From the NCBI RefSeq assembly GCF_037975245.1, contig NC_092568.1, positions 40,896,631 through 40,960,630 of the forward strand: 64,000 bases of DNA, given 5' to 3'. This DNA is from Apostichopus japonicus. Lineage: Eukaryota; Echinodermata; Holothuroidea; Aspidochirotida; Stichopodidae. The notes under the pieces are model-generated. The model was not told where the DNA came from. It searched no databases and was given only the letters and a program-made list of their open reading frames with translations. The first letter of the stretch is position 1. Each line of letters opens with the position of its first letter. The position numbers were made by a program, and so were the translations under genes. Positions 25,701 to 37,162 of this stretch are shown piece by piece.

Positions 25701-28700
25701 TCAATCAATCTTGTCTGCTTTCTATGGAGAATAAATAGCTGCAGGATTTGGGTTTTTCTTTACGTTTATTATTAGTTGCTTCTACAGCCGCTTGAAATAT
25801 ATGGTTATTCATGATTGGGTTTGTTTTCCTTGCTTATAGAAGGAACTCGCTTCTCTCTTCATGGACCTTGGTTCTACCAGCGCTGCTTTAGAAGTCTTCT
25901 ACCGGCTGCAACTCTGGCAGGATGTCGTGGATTGTTACAAGAGGCTCGGTAAAGCAGAAAAGGTAAATGAAATGCATTTCAAGTTTATGATACAACTATT
26001 CCATAAAACTTGGCTTCAGATTGTTAGAATGATACTTTACAGGTGAATGCTGATGAAATGTCAAGAAAATGTTTTAGAAGAACCAGAAGTACAGTGAGTA
26101 ATATGATGATGGCACAATAGAATTGTCTGTTTACTTCACATATCCTTCATATCCCTGGGTAGGTCAATGATGGTTTGGTTAGCTTTCAGTAAACAGTGCT
26201 CTAACTATTAATACAAAAAGGTTAAGACCCTTGAGCACCAGGAGCAACATATAAGCAGAGCTAACATTTAGCTAATCTCTCCATTCGTTGTCAACAAGTT
26301 GTGTGTTAGGTATACGTAAAATTAAGGTATAAATGAGCCCATTTAGTAATATAAAAAAAAATGGTATTTTAATAAGGATTTTCAGTAGTACCTCCAAATA
26401 TGTTAGAAAGATAAAACTGATCACCTATGACCACCTTTTCAATATCCCCTCAGTCTGAAGTTTACTCGCAGAAACAAGTTACTGCTTGATATGACCGTCG
26501 TAAGTGACAGGAAGTATTATTACGGATATGAATCTCCCCTGACAGCTCCTTACGAGTCCAATTTAAATCAGACAGAACTAACAAAACGTTTTCATCGTTA
26601 CAGCAAAATGAGTGAGGGAGATGGTGGGAGGGAGGGGGTGGGGGGGGGGGTTGATCAGACCTGAAGACATAAGAAACAGTTCAAACAATATTGGATTTTT
26701 ATAAGTGAGTGAACAGTGAAAAATTGACTGGGAAATTAGAACAAAGATTGGAAAGAACAAGAAAATCTTTTACTAGAATGGGATCTGTAACAGTAACCAC
26801 AGGATAGGAAGTTCTGTGCTACCAACTGAGCTATCCTGCCATTAGTTGGTAGGGATCCCAGAAGCCCTGTTACAGTTGATACATTTCATCTTACACCTGA
26901 AAAACAACATAATTTTCTATGGTCTTTTCAAAGTTTGAGATATTTGTTTGGGTTTATTTTTAATTCTAGGCTATCAAGGTGATCAAAGATCAGCTTGCCA
27001 TCAAGGAGACTGTTGTGATGAGGTGTCTGCTGGGAGAGGTAACAGGAAAGAAGGAACATTTTGAGCAGGCTTGGGAGTTTTCAAATCACAAGAGTGCTAG
27101 AGCTCAGAAGTCTCTCGGATTGCACTACCTGAGGGAGGAGAATTATGAAAAATGCATCGAATGTCTTGAAAAGTCACTGGAGAAGAACTACCTACAAGTA
27201 AGATTGCAGTCATTAATATTAAAATATTTACCAGGTGAAGAGATGGTCATTATTGTGGGTTGGTCTTGTTGTGATGAGGATGTATTGGAATAATTGAAGA
27301 TGTATGAAACTACTCGATGGAGAAAGTCATTGTTCACGGAGGTCGTAGGTCAAAGTTATGACGGTTTGAAAGTGTCATAAATAATTCCTTGTACAGGACA
27401 CAGATACTCAGTACTTAGCTGAAGAAATAATTTTATGAGATCATTCTATATTTTGAACATTTGAACACAATTTTGTTGTCTAACATGATTATAACCAGGC
27501 TATGTTAGAACCTTAGAGGTTAGGGGAGGGGTGGGAGAGGGAGGGTTCTAGTAGTAAACCTGAGCCTTGACAAACATGAAATGCCAAAGTATGTGAATCA
27601 AGAGTTTGTTTTATACTGAAAACTTAGTGTAATTTATGCAGTAAAACAGAAAGTGACAATGACAAGTCTGCCTCATGAATATACTCCTACTGTTGGACTC
27701 TGAGCATTCAATTTAGTATTCACAATAAGTGTTATAAATCATGTACATCAAATATCACACATCTACAAGTAACAATGACACTGTAATAAACAGGTCCTAC
27801 AGAAATGTTGACATCTGACATCTGACACCTGCAGAAATGTTGACATCTATTCATTGTGTTGTTATGTAGTACTAAGGTAGAATGACTTGATGTGGTTGAG
27901 GCATACAAATTCAAACAAAAGTCGTAAGTCTGAAATGACATGACTATCATTTTCTACGTTTGCTCTCATTTGACTTTTCCAGTATGAATCTTGGTTTGCG
28001 CTTGGATTTGCTGCTCTGGAAGCCAAGCAGTATGAGACAGCAGCCAAGGCTTACAGGACATGTGTTACCATAGAAACTGATGTAAGTCCATTTGCATGTC
28101 AATAAGTCTTACACAGACAGTGCCTATAGGGCCAGCCTATAATTGAAATGTCTGTAAAGAAGATGAACAAATCTAAGTTGATCACTAGCTATTTTGAATA
28201 TTGATACAGTTCATTATGCTTGTAGGTCTGGTGTTACCATAGAAACCTATACCAAATTATCACCTATTGTCAATAAATCATACAGTTACGTCTAGTTCCC
28301 AAGGTCCTGTGGTATTATTGTCACAAATCTAAGTTGATCACTAGCTATTTTGAATATTGATACAGTTCATTTTGCCTGTAGGTCTGGTGTTACCATAGAA
28401 ACCTATATCAAATTACCACCTGTGTCAATAATAAAACATAGTCATATCTAGTTCATAAAGGTTCTGTGGTATAATTGAAACATATCTAAGCTGGTCACAC
28501 CCTATGTTGATTATACTGTTCAATATTGCCACTATCTCTGATGTTACCATAGAAACAGGTGTATATCTCTTCCCTATGGGTGTCTTGTGGTATAATTGCA
28601 AAAACAATCTAAGTTTTACATGTATCATATGATGCAATGTCTGCTTTTGCAATTATTTTGTCTATGACCAGTGATTTGTTGACAGGACAGTTCTAACGAG

Positions 28701-31700
28701 CATAGTTATTACTACTTCCTTTACAACACAGAATTTTCAAGCCTGGAACAATCTTGCCAATGCATACACCAGGCTTAATCAAAAGTGAGTACTTTCTTTC
28801 GAATTCTGCAGACTGATATATGTGTGTTATCATTTGCGGATGAAATTTATTAACCTCTTAGGTATTTTCTCGTTGTACAACTGCTGGAAAAAGCTCTGCT
28901 CAGTTTGGAAGAGCTCATGACTTAATGTCATATCTGGGGGGGGGGGGGGCTGCCATTTTTATATCTGTAGTGCTGAAGTGTCATCATATATCTGGTATAC
29001 ATTATGTTATAATTTGGCATGTTATTATCACATGTTGACAGAAGTTAGTTTGCAAAGCTTTCATTTATACAAATTCAGAATAGTTGTTGTTATTTGTAGT
29101 TAGGCTGGATCCCGGGATCTACACTACAATACCAGCGTGTGATGTCACAGTGTCACTAGCAGGTGAAACCATACCCCTTAGTTTTGCTGGTAAAAGTTCA
29201 AACCATGTTGGTTCTGCAGTGATGCCAGAATCAGTTAATGAGGTTATCTTTCTCCTTGGATGTAATATTTTTGGTTTTTGAGAGATGAACTGTTTCTTAT
29301 TTCCTGCAGGTATAAAGCTTTCCTGTCTTTCAAAGAAGCCATAAAGTGTAACTATGAAAACTGGAAAGTCTGGGAAAACTATCTTGTGGTAAGAGATGTG
29401 ATTAGTGAGCAAGATCTGATCAGCTCATGGATTAAAAACATAATAATTCATGATTTCTGATGTGTTTTGTTGTTGTGATTACTTTGTGCTCTGTCAATAT
29501 TTGATAAAGCACTAAGTATGCCAGAATTTGTATTAATAGTGTCTGAAGTACTTTAGTTATATATCTTAAACTGATGATTGTTTAACATCAGTCTTTTCAA
29601 ACCTGACATGATGGACTTGTGATATTATGCAGAGATGTCGATAGTGATGATATTCGTCGTGTAATTTCACCATACAAAGGGGTACTTTGCAATTAAATTA
29701 ATTAGAAGCAACAGATGATATATCATTAGAGATTGTTCAATGGCTGTTTCATATATTAATCTTTCTTATTTATCATAAATTCTCACTTACCTCAAACGGC
29801 AAACCACACAGAAGAGGAGATGAGAAATTGTTTAATAAACATATTTACAAATCATCACTTTCTCTCCTGTCCATTTACATTTGTCTATGCATGTACCAAT
29901 CATGTCTGTTGTGCTCTTATAAAGGGGATTGTAAACAGAGCTATCAGGCATTCTAACCCAGTTACCATCACCTAAAAGGACCCCACCCTGGGGAGAAACA
30001 ACAAACAGACAGCAAACTGTTTATCTATGGCAAGGGCTCGACATGTCGATCCTGGCAGGATCCTGGCAGGATCTTCTTCTACGACAAACAGGAGAGTAAG
30101 AACGGTTAACAAACCTGCTTATCTGCTGCAACGGCCTGACATGTTGATCCTAGCAGGATCTTCTTCTGAGGCAAACAGGAGAGAAAAAGCTGTTAACAAA
30201 CCTGCTTATCTGCTGCAACGGCCTGACATGTTGATCCTAGCAGGATCTTCTTCTGAGGCAAACAGGAGAGAAAAAGCTGTTAACAAAACTGCTTATCTGC
30301 TGCAACGGCCTGACATGTTGATTCTAGCAGGATCTTCTTCTGAGGCAAACAGGAGAGAAAAAGCTGTTAACAAACCTGCTTATCTGCTGCAATGGCCTGA
30401 CATGTTGATCCTAGCAGGATCTTCTTCTGAGGCAAACAGGAGAGAAAAAGCTGTTAACAAAACTGCTTATCTGCTGCAACGGCCTGACATGTTGATTCTA
30501 GCAGGATCTTCTTCTGAGGCAAACAGGAGAGAAAAAGCTGTTAACAAAACTGCTTATCTGCTGCAATGGCCTGACATGTTGATTCTAGCAGGATCTTCTT
30601 CTGAGGCAAACAGGAGAGAAAAAGCTGTTAACAAAACTGCTTATCTGCTGCAACGGCCTGACATTTTGATTCTAGCAGGATCTTCTTCTGAGGCAAACAG
30701 GAGAGAAAAAGCTGTTAACAAAACTGCTTATCTGCTGCAACGGCCTGACATGTTGATTCTAGCAGGATCTTCTTCTGAGGCAAACAGGAGAGAAAAAGCT
30801 GTTAACAAAACTGCTTATCTGCTGCAACGGCCTGACATGTTGATTCTAGCAGGATCTTCTTCTGAGGCAAACAGGAGAGAAAAAGCTGTTAACAAAACTG
30901 CTTATCTGCTGCAACGGCCTGACATGTTGATTCTAGCAGGATCTTCTTCTGAGGCAAACAGGAGAGAAAAAGCTGTTAACAAACCTGCTTATCTGCTGTA
31001 AGCGCCTGACATGTTGATCCTAGCAGGATCTTCTTCTAGCAGGATCTTCTACTAAGGCAAACAGGAGAAAAAGCTGTTAACAAAACAGCTTATCTATTGC
31101 AAAAAGCCTGTGTAGATCAAGGAGTAGCCATAACATGACCTGACATTTCAATCCTATAACTTACACAAAATGTAAGAAAAACAATTAATCAGTATCTGTT
31201 CTTGTTTTAGATTTCTAAGTCATCAGTTGTTGTATTATTTATTTTATTTTGTCACTGCTAGGTCAGTGTTGATGTTGGCCAATTCAGTGAAGCCATTAGA
31301 GCTTACCAGAGGCTTCTGGAACTGAAGGAGAAATTTGTTGATGAGGAGGTCTTAAGAGTCCTGGCCAAAATAGTCACAGACAATATTCATGACCATGATG
31401 GAAAACCAGGTAGGTTTTTACTATTGTCAGCACTAATCTGTTTCAAAGATTTGAAATTCTGTTTTTAGATATATCAAATAAGTTGATAATTTTTTAAATA
31501 CCAAAGGAAGTGGTTATTAATACTATGTTGGAAGAAAGGAAAGGATTTCCATTTCTCTTTAGGATGGAAATTGGTTTAGAAAAGCTATTCCACTCTTATA
31601 TAACATGTTAAGGCTTTGGCTCTTGACTGTATTTTAGGCTGTGTGACCATTAATATGCATCAGGGTGACCAGACCAGGCTAATCATTGTTGGTAATGTCA

Positions 31701-34700
31701 TCTTACACTATTCTTGTACCAGTCAGCATCTTGTTAGTTAGCCTTACAGAAGGTTGTTGATCGATACCGTGTAAATGTTTATCTCAAAATCAGTTACCAA
31801 CACGTCATCACCCTTTTCTGCTGAATGTTGTGACTCATCCTGCCAGAAGTGATTCATATTAGAGCTGGTCTTGTATAACCTTGGCTTACATCACATGACC
31901 TACATGAATAAATCAATTCATTTGTTCTTCAATTTTAAGGTGTTGACTTCAAGGATGACATTGCCAAGGTATTTGGTCACCTGACATCTCAAGTGACCAA
32001 TAATCACAGAGTATGGGAGCTGTATGCTCAAGTCCATGGTAACTGTCTGTCTGGGGATGTGCAAGCACATAGTAAGGTGAGTACCTCTAATGTTATTCAA
32101 TAAATCATATTTACTTTGAAATAAAATTCAGAAATGTATCTAACACTGCTGTAAGTAGTCATAGTTTAGAGAAAACATGGATTGTATTTAATGACTGTGT
32201 AGTAACGATTGAGCAAGCAATGTCATAGCATCAACAGCAGGAACACCATCTCACTCACATTTGTTATGCTTAAAGTCTTGTCTGGGTCTATTGACATTTT
32301 TGTCATGAATGCTTTATTTTGTTTAGCTTCTTTATTGAAATAAACTTAGTAACTGGTCCATTGCAATATAAATACAAAGTACTTCCATATGCTTTGTAAT
32401 TTTGTATAGTTTCTTACACCCTTGTTTCAAGTAAACAAGTTTTTTTGGGGGTTGTTTCTTTGTTTCAGTCGTTGCAGTTCCTGCAGAAGTCTCACCGCTT
32501 ATTGTCCCTGGACAAGGACTGCTTCAGCAATGAGGAAAACATAAAACTGATTCTGTCTCTAACTGAGCGCCTTGCTGAAGGTTAGGAATAAATATTTCTT
32601 TGTCAAGTTGAAAATGTTCCTGTTCATGCAAAAAGTTAAAAACCGATTTGGGTTTTTGTTTTTGTTTTCTTATGGAAGTTGCCATTTGAGCAAGAGATTT
32701 CTGCATCTTAATACCATGGCAGCAATGAGATTTTCCTCTTACCCACATGTATACTCACATACTTATATATACTAACATCTACTGATATTTATATAGTGAC
32801 ATATGTACTAACATATACTGACATACGTACTTACATATATTGACATATATACTAGTGTATGCTAGCATATACGACTGTATACTGACATACACTAACATAT
32901 ACTGACATATACTCACACATACTGATATATCCTTGTATATGCTGACATATATTAAGATACACTGATAGATACTGACATATGCTCACATACACTGATATAC
33001 ATATATATTAACAAACCCTGACTAACATATACTGACATACACTAACACATACTGATATACAGTATATGCTGACATATTTTAAAATATACCGAAATACACT
33101 GAAAGATACTAACATATACTAACATATACTCACATTCACTGGTACACATATATATTAATACACTGACATATACACTAACGTATACTGACTTGTACTGACA
33201 CATACTGATATATACTAGTATATGCTGACATACTCACATACTCGGCTATATATATCTAATTAACATACACTGACATATAAACTAACTTACACTGACATAT
33301 ATACGAACATATACTGACATATACTCACATACACTGACAAATATACTAACATATACAGACATAAACGTACATATACAATTCATTTGTCAAGTAATTTCAT
33401 TAAATATATTTAGAGGGTGAAATCATCGGATCTATTCTTAATATTCCTGAAGATAACAGAAATGTACAAAGTAAGCAGTGTTTGATGGCTACTCTTGGAT
33501 TAACATTGGTTTGTCCTAAGAAGGTGGACAGGGCTTCTGTTTCTGAGTGGTATTTTTTTTTCACTGTGCCAAAAACTGCTAGTAATGTTTTGTACAAAAA
33601 GCAGCCCACACATAGATAGATATTTTAGCAAGCTAATATTTAACATGTCAATTTTAAAGGTCAACCATTGCCGATCTTGGATTAGTCCCTGCATTACATC
33701 ACAGATTATAGTGTTAGTGCACCTTTTCTAATGAAAGCTCTGTATAATACAGTTTTTTTTCTAAGCCCCAGAATTTGTTATCCCTTTAACAATTAGTGAT
33801 ATATTAAGTACATGTTTAACAATTCTCCTATCTTACTTGGCAGGGTATGTCAAGTACAGTACAATGGTTTCTAGCAGCACTGAAGCTACACAAACATTAT
33901 CATCGGCTAAACTTATGATGAAGAGTGTTATAGCTAAAGCTAAGGTAAGCATCATCTCTACAGTATTTTTATAGGCATCTTCATCTGCAGCAGTTTAATG
34001 TAGCAGGTAGTGTAACCTTAAGTGAAGTTTGAAGTTGCTTGACAGTTTTTGTCTTTTCAAAGTATAAATGCAGCCTTTATGAGGGGCGTATCCTACTGCC
34101 GACAAACCTCACCATATCATATCACAGTGAGGTAGAATTTTACATCTCCAACTTCCAATAGACCTCAGCTTATCTTTAGTGTGGTGTCGGATTAAAGTTT
34201 ATTAGATATCTCACTCAAAATAAAATAAAACTGTTAGCAAACTGCTTAACTGCTAGAGAGCCTGTGTAAGAGAATGTGTAAAAGTAAGTTGGCCTGACGT
34301 TTCGATCCTAGCAGGATCTTCTTCAGAGGCTTAATTTTTTTTTTTATAAAAATAAATTTAAAAAAAAATGTCAGGCCAACTTACTTTTAGATATCTCACT
34401 GTCAGCAGTCCTTACAATATCATAAGACTGTCAGGTAGAGGTTACATAACCTTTTGTCAGCAGAACTCACCATATTGTAACAACTGAGGTAGGATGTGAC
34501 AAACTACACCTCCAATAGACCTCAGCTTATGTTTAGTGTGGTGTCCGATTAAAGTTTATTAGATATCTCACTGTCAGCAGTCCTTACAATATCATAAGAC
34601 TGTCAGGTAGAGGTTACATAACCTTTTGTCAGCAGAACTCACCATAGTGTAACAACTGAGGTAGGATGTTACATACTGCACTTCTTGTAGACCTCTCCTT

Positions 34701-35564
34701 ATGTTGAGTGTGGTGTCTGATTTAAGTTTATTAGATTTCTTACTGTCAGCAGTCCTTACAATATCATAAGACTATCAGGTAGAGGTTACATAACCTTCTG
34801 TCAGCAGAACTCACCATATTGTAACAACTGAGGTAGGATGTTACACATACTGCACTTTCATCAGCAATAAGTGATTGTGACAAGCACTCTCAATCTTTCA
34901 ATTAGCTACACACCATACTGTATATCCCAATGGAATGTAATGAGGTAATCTTTGTTGAGGTCACAGGTCATTTGAAGTTGGCAGAGCTCAATGTATGAAA
35001 ACTCTGTAAATATACGATGACCTTAGAGAATGTTTAACAGGAATTATTGTTGTTGAGTTGATTGTGTTTAATAAGATAAAATAAGAGCAGTACCTAAAAG
35101 ATTGAATGATTAATAAAAAGAAGATGTGTTTGTCATTATGTAGAAGTCTGGTCATACTGTGCTGTATGAAAGATTTGAAATTTACACACTGTTAGATTCT
35201 CAATAAATTCAGTATCTTATGTTGTGAAATCATATACGAATGATTTTTGTGGTGCACATTATATATGGTCAATAGGATACTCTCAAGGCAGTGAGTAAAT
35301 CAACAATGGAAAACGGACAGGGGGGTTATATAAAACACATTACCTAAATAACTATACCTTTGCTCTAAATCAAAATAAATATCCAGTGGTGTTGGACCTG
35401 GTCATTTGAACTTGATAATTTGAGTTTGATAATATCTTGACATGTTCTAGAAATCATCCGAGGAGCTTCCAGACACTTGGCAGGAACACCAGTCAGACAT
35501 CGCTGAACTTGAAGCAAAATTAGTCAACATACAGAACAGGATCTCAGAGAAGAAAGGAGCTTGA
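16726..35564 (+). CDS. TTC27: Tetratricopeptide repeat protein 27, complete
   Basis: Twenty coding exons: 16726-16958, 17439-17559, 17846-17986, 18631-18733, 20312-20476, 21181-21311, 21652-21764, 22675-22741, 23565-23678, 24929-25024, 25840-25962, 26970-27197, 27983-28081, 28732-28784, 29310-29388, 31262-31409, 31940-32076, 32469-32580, 33844-33944 and 35451-35564. They total 2478 nt, a single open frame of 825 residues, close to the vertebrate length. Diagnostic blocks are LEVFLQNNWTGP, FHLECIHICQYYYEYTEA, GALGKRTRFQQEDKAQL, LASLFMDLGSTSAALEVF and WNNLANAYTRLNQK. TPR-type helices cover about residues 430-640 (for example QAWNNLANAYTRL, YESWFALGFAALEAKQYE). The ATG has A at -3. A pyrimidine-rich AG just upstream (to 16714) suggests a 5' UTR intron, so a short upstream coding exon cannot be excluded. 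The family is related to yeast Emw1; a role in protein-complex assembly is proposed for it, from general knowledge only. Confidence 0.95.
18997..19650 (+). repeat. 25-bp minisatellite, about 26 copies, TTC27 intron 4
   Basis: The unit is ATTGAGTTCTAGTGGTAATC plus CATTC. Variants (TTTTAG, TTTTTG, CAATC) recur in the same order, indicating block duplication of several units at a time. Non-coding, inside the intron 18734-20311. Confidence 0.95.
20087..20152 (+). repeat. tRNA-like relic in TTC27 intron 4
   Basis: An A-box-like GGCTAGCTCAAATGGTAGAA, an anticodon-arm-like CAGGACTTGTATCCCTG and a degenerate B box (GGTGCAATCCC) occur in tRNA order. Mismatches make a functional tRNA unlikely. It is probably the head of an old SINE. 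Confidence 0.4.
20797..21153. mobile_element. MITE with CAGGGATGTGCCC ends, TTC27 intron 5
   Basis: Terminal inverted repeats CAGGGATGTGCCC / GGGCACATCCCTG are flanked by the direct repeat CTTATT (20791-20796 and 21154-21159). The interior holds a GGGGAGGGGGAACCCCTCCCC snap-back also seen in other elements here. No protein is encoded. The right end lies only about 27 bp before the acceptor of TTC27 exon 6. Confidence 0.75.
21756..22640 (+). repeat. Exon-seeded 21-bp array, about 41 copies, TTC27 intron 7
   Basis: The unit CATATCCCTCTAGCGAGTAA plus A begins at the exon 7/intron 7 junction, where the exon ends TTTCCCTCTG followed by the donor GTGAGT. The exon tail and donor are the first unit, and later copies mutate GGTGAGTA to GCGAGTAA. 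Several copies keep an intact CTCTGGTGAGTA (for example around 21927, 22178, 22212, 22347, 22366). The array fills nearly the whole intron (21765-22674). Confidence 0.93.
25025..25839 (+). other. Probable GC-AG intron (TTC27 intron 10)
   Basis: Alignment to the family and reading frame place the junction at ATG GAG | GCAAGT, giving WDME joined to KELASLF. The donor is GC with an otherwise strong consensus (AG|GCAAGT), the usual form of the rare GC-AG class. The nearest GT, four bases downstream, would shift the frame. Confidence 0.8.
25104..25640 (+). repeat. 102-bp tandem repeat, about 5 copies, TTC27 intron 10
   Basis: Each unit begins GACCAGAGTTCCATGTATCA and includes GTAAAGTAGACTGGTCCTAA. 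Starts lie near 25108, 25210, 25312, 25414, 25516 and 25618 (partial). Non-coding. Confidence 0.92.
26775..26842 (-). repeat. tRNA-like relic on the minus strand, TTC27 intron 11
   Basis: On the minus strand the order is GGATAGCTCAGTTGGTAGCA (A box), an anticodon-arm-like ACAGAACTTCCTATCCTGT, then a degenerate B box (GTTACAGATCC). It looks like the tRNA head of a SINE, not an active gene. Confidence 0.45.
28160..28565 (+). repeat. Intronic repeat carrying GTTACCATAGAAAC motifs, TTC27 intron 13
   Basis: Two units of about 158 bp (from AAATCTAAGTTGATCACTAG, near 28168 and 28325) and a degenerate third contain GGTGTTACCATAGAAAC near 28230, 28388 and 28545. The same 14-mer, GTTACCATAGAAAC, is present in the end of exon 13 (28064-28077), immediately before the donor. 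Confidence 0.8.
30010..31085 (+). repeat. 87-bp tandem array, 11-12 copies, TTC27 intron 15
   Basis: The unit includes GGCCTGACATGTTGATCCTA, GCAGGATCTTCTTCTGAGGC and AAACAGGAGAGAAAAAGCTG with a period of 87 bp (29 codons). This explains the 324-codon plus-strand frame. A C/T variant and an ACC/AAC variant alternate between units. The core resembles an interspersed element also found at 34216-34387, so the array looks like an amplified transposon fragment. Confidence 0.93.
32765..33380. repeat. Low-complexity CATATACTGA-type repeat, TTC27 intron 18
   Basis: Irregular runs of ACATATACTGACATATACTC and close variants with periods near 10-20 bp. No coding content. Confidence 0.85.
34095..34860 (+). 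repeat. About 172-bp tandem repeat, 3-4 units, TTC27 intron 19
   Basis: Units start near TGTCAGCAGTCCTTACAATA (34401, 34573, 34744), with a partial upstream unit that is interrupted by an insertion at 34216-34387. Contents such as AACTGAGGTAGGATGT and ATAGACCTCAGCTTAT repeat in order. Confidence 0.88.
34216..34387 (+). mobile_element. Small insertion with a 13-bp target-site duplication
   Basis: The sequence between two copies of TAGATATCTCACT (34203-34215 and 34388-34400) is absent from the other units of the host repeat, so both borders are exact. The insert carries GTTGGCCTGACGTTTCGATC, CTAGCAGGATCTTCTTC, a T-run and A-rich stretches. At its 3' end is an inverted copy (34370-34387) of the segment 34281-34298. 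The target-duplication length and A/T-rich interior suggest a retroposed element, but the inverted end is unusual. Confidence 0.8.
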
Positions 35565-36118
35565 TAGGTGATTGATGTCATGAATGGAAAGAGAGATGTA
35601 AAACCAGGACATATTGCCAAGATAGTTGAATGTCTGAGATGAATACATCATCGTAAGAGACCAACCTCAATCAGATATCCAGAACAGGATCTCAGAGAAG
35701 AAAGGAGCTTGATAGGTGATTGATGTCATGAATGGATAGAGAGATGTAAAACCAGGACATATTGCCAAGATAGTTGAATGTCTGAGATGAATACATCATC
35801 GTAAGAGACCAACCTCAATCAGATATCCAGAACAGGATCTCAGAGAAGAAAGGAGCTTGATAGGTGATTGATGTCATGAATGGATAGAGAGATGTAAAAC
35901 CAGGACATATTGCTAAGATAGTTGCATGTCTGAGATGAATACATCATCGTAAGAGACCAACCTCAATCAGATATCCAGAACAGGATCTCAGAGAAGAAAG
36001 GAGCTTGATAGGTGATTGATGTCATGAATGGATAGAGAGATGTAAAACCAGGACATATTGCCAAGATAGTTGCATGTCTGAGATGAATACATCATCGTAA
36101 GAGACCAATCTCGATCAG
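35533..36118 (+). repeat. 148-bp repeat of the TTC27 coding end and stop codon into the 3' UTR, 4 units
   Basis: Units start AGAACAGGATCTCAGAG at 35533, 35681, 35829 and 35977. The first is the genuine end of the last exon (residues QNRISEKKGA and the TGA). The three further copies lie in the 3' UTR. Differences between copies are few, so the duplication is recent. Confidence 0.95.
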
Positions 36119-37156
36119 GAATAAACATCTTGGTGAAGGAAAGTGCAGGAGGATGGCAGTCCTGCAGGGATGAAGAAGGTGTTGCTTCACTTAATGGATA
36201 TAATTCTGTTGATGTATAGTAAACTATTTTGTTCTGTTGATGGACTCTCAAATATAGCCCCTGAGTAAAGGCATTTGAAGGAGGTTGCAGAGGGAACTGC
36301 TTTCCCTGTAAAACTGGGTTCATGCTTTCACTGTTTTATTTTTAATATGTATTTCATGAGAACAAGAAAGCAGAAACATGTAAAAAACTGCCAGATGGAA
36401 TCAAAGAGCAGCATTTTTAATTGTCTGAAGCAGAATGTGCATAATGTCTTCATTTGTTCAATTATGATTGAAAGCAAATCTTGTTAAAGATAGCTACATT
36501 GCAATTTTTTTTTTTTAATAGGTAGGAGGGAAAGTGAAAGAGAGGGGGCAGGTGGGTGGAAATAGAACAACAGCTGTTGGCACTGCAGTCTTTAATACAG
36601 CTCAAGTAGAAGGCAACTTTCAGAATCTGTGCAGATAACGCCAGAATCCTATTTGGCTGTACGTTTCATTTTGCTCCGCCCAATGAGATTTCCAAAACAC
36701 CAATTTTGTCATTTTTGACATTAAGCATGCCAAACTGGCAATGCTGATACTGTCAATATTTTTGAGTTGAAACTTGACAAATTAAAACTGAAGGTGTTGT
36801 TACTGATTATTTGTCATCATGTTGTCTTTGGTTGACATGTTGCTTCACACTGACCAAACACTATTAGGTGATAAAATATGAAACTGATCCGATGTATAAT
36901 ATGTATGTATATGTTTAATAGTGTGAAACAACCTCAGCTGTTGTAACTGATATTGTCATCATGTTGTGAGTGAAGGATTGGTCAACATGTTGATATGTAT
37001 ACTGATTAAACTATAACATTGAGTAAATTGCATTGTACACACAGCCTTGCGCATACCACTGTATAACAGTTGTAGTATCATGTACATAAATCAATATCAC
37101 TAGATTTAAGTGACTTTCTATCCCTAACCAACTGTCTGGAAGTACTACAGGAAAAA

Positions 37157-37162
37157 AATAAA
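37157..37162 (+). terminator. Candidate TTC27 poly(A) signal
   Basis: AATAAA in an A-rich context about 1.6 kb after the stop codon. It is the first well-formed hexamer noticed downstream of the 148-bp repeats. This would give an unusually long 3' UTR. Confidence 0.45.

Noticed and set aside
29084..29281. Possible extra TTC27 exon (LDPGIYTTIPACDVTVS frame)
   Set aside because: No matching family sequence at this point, and exons 28732-28784 and 29310-29388 join in frame to give NQK-YKAF as expected.
30027..31001. Plus-strand 324-codon frame with 29-residue repeats
   Set aside because: 87-bp intronic array inside TTC27; no resemblance to TTC27 or other proteins and no exon signals.
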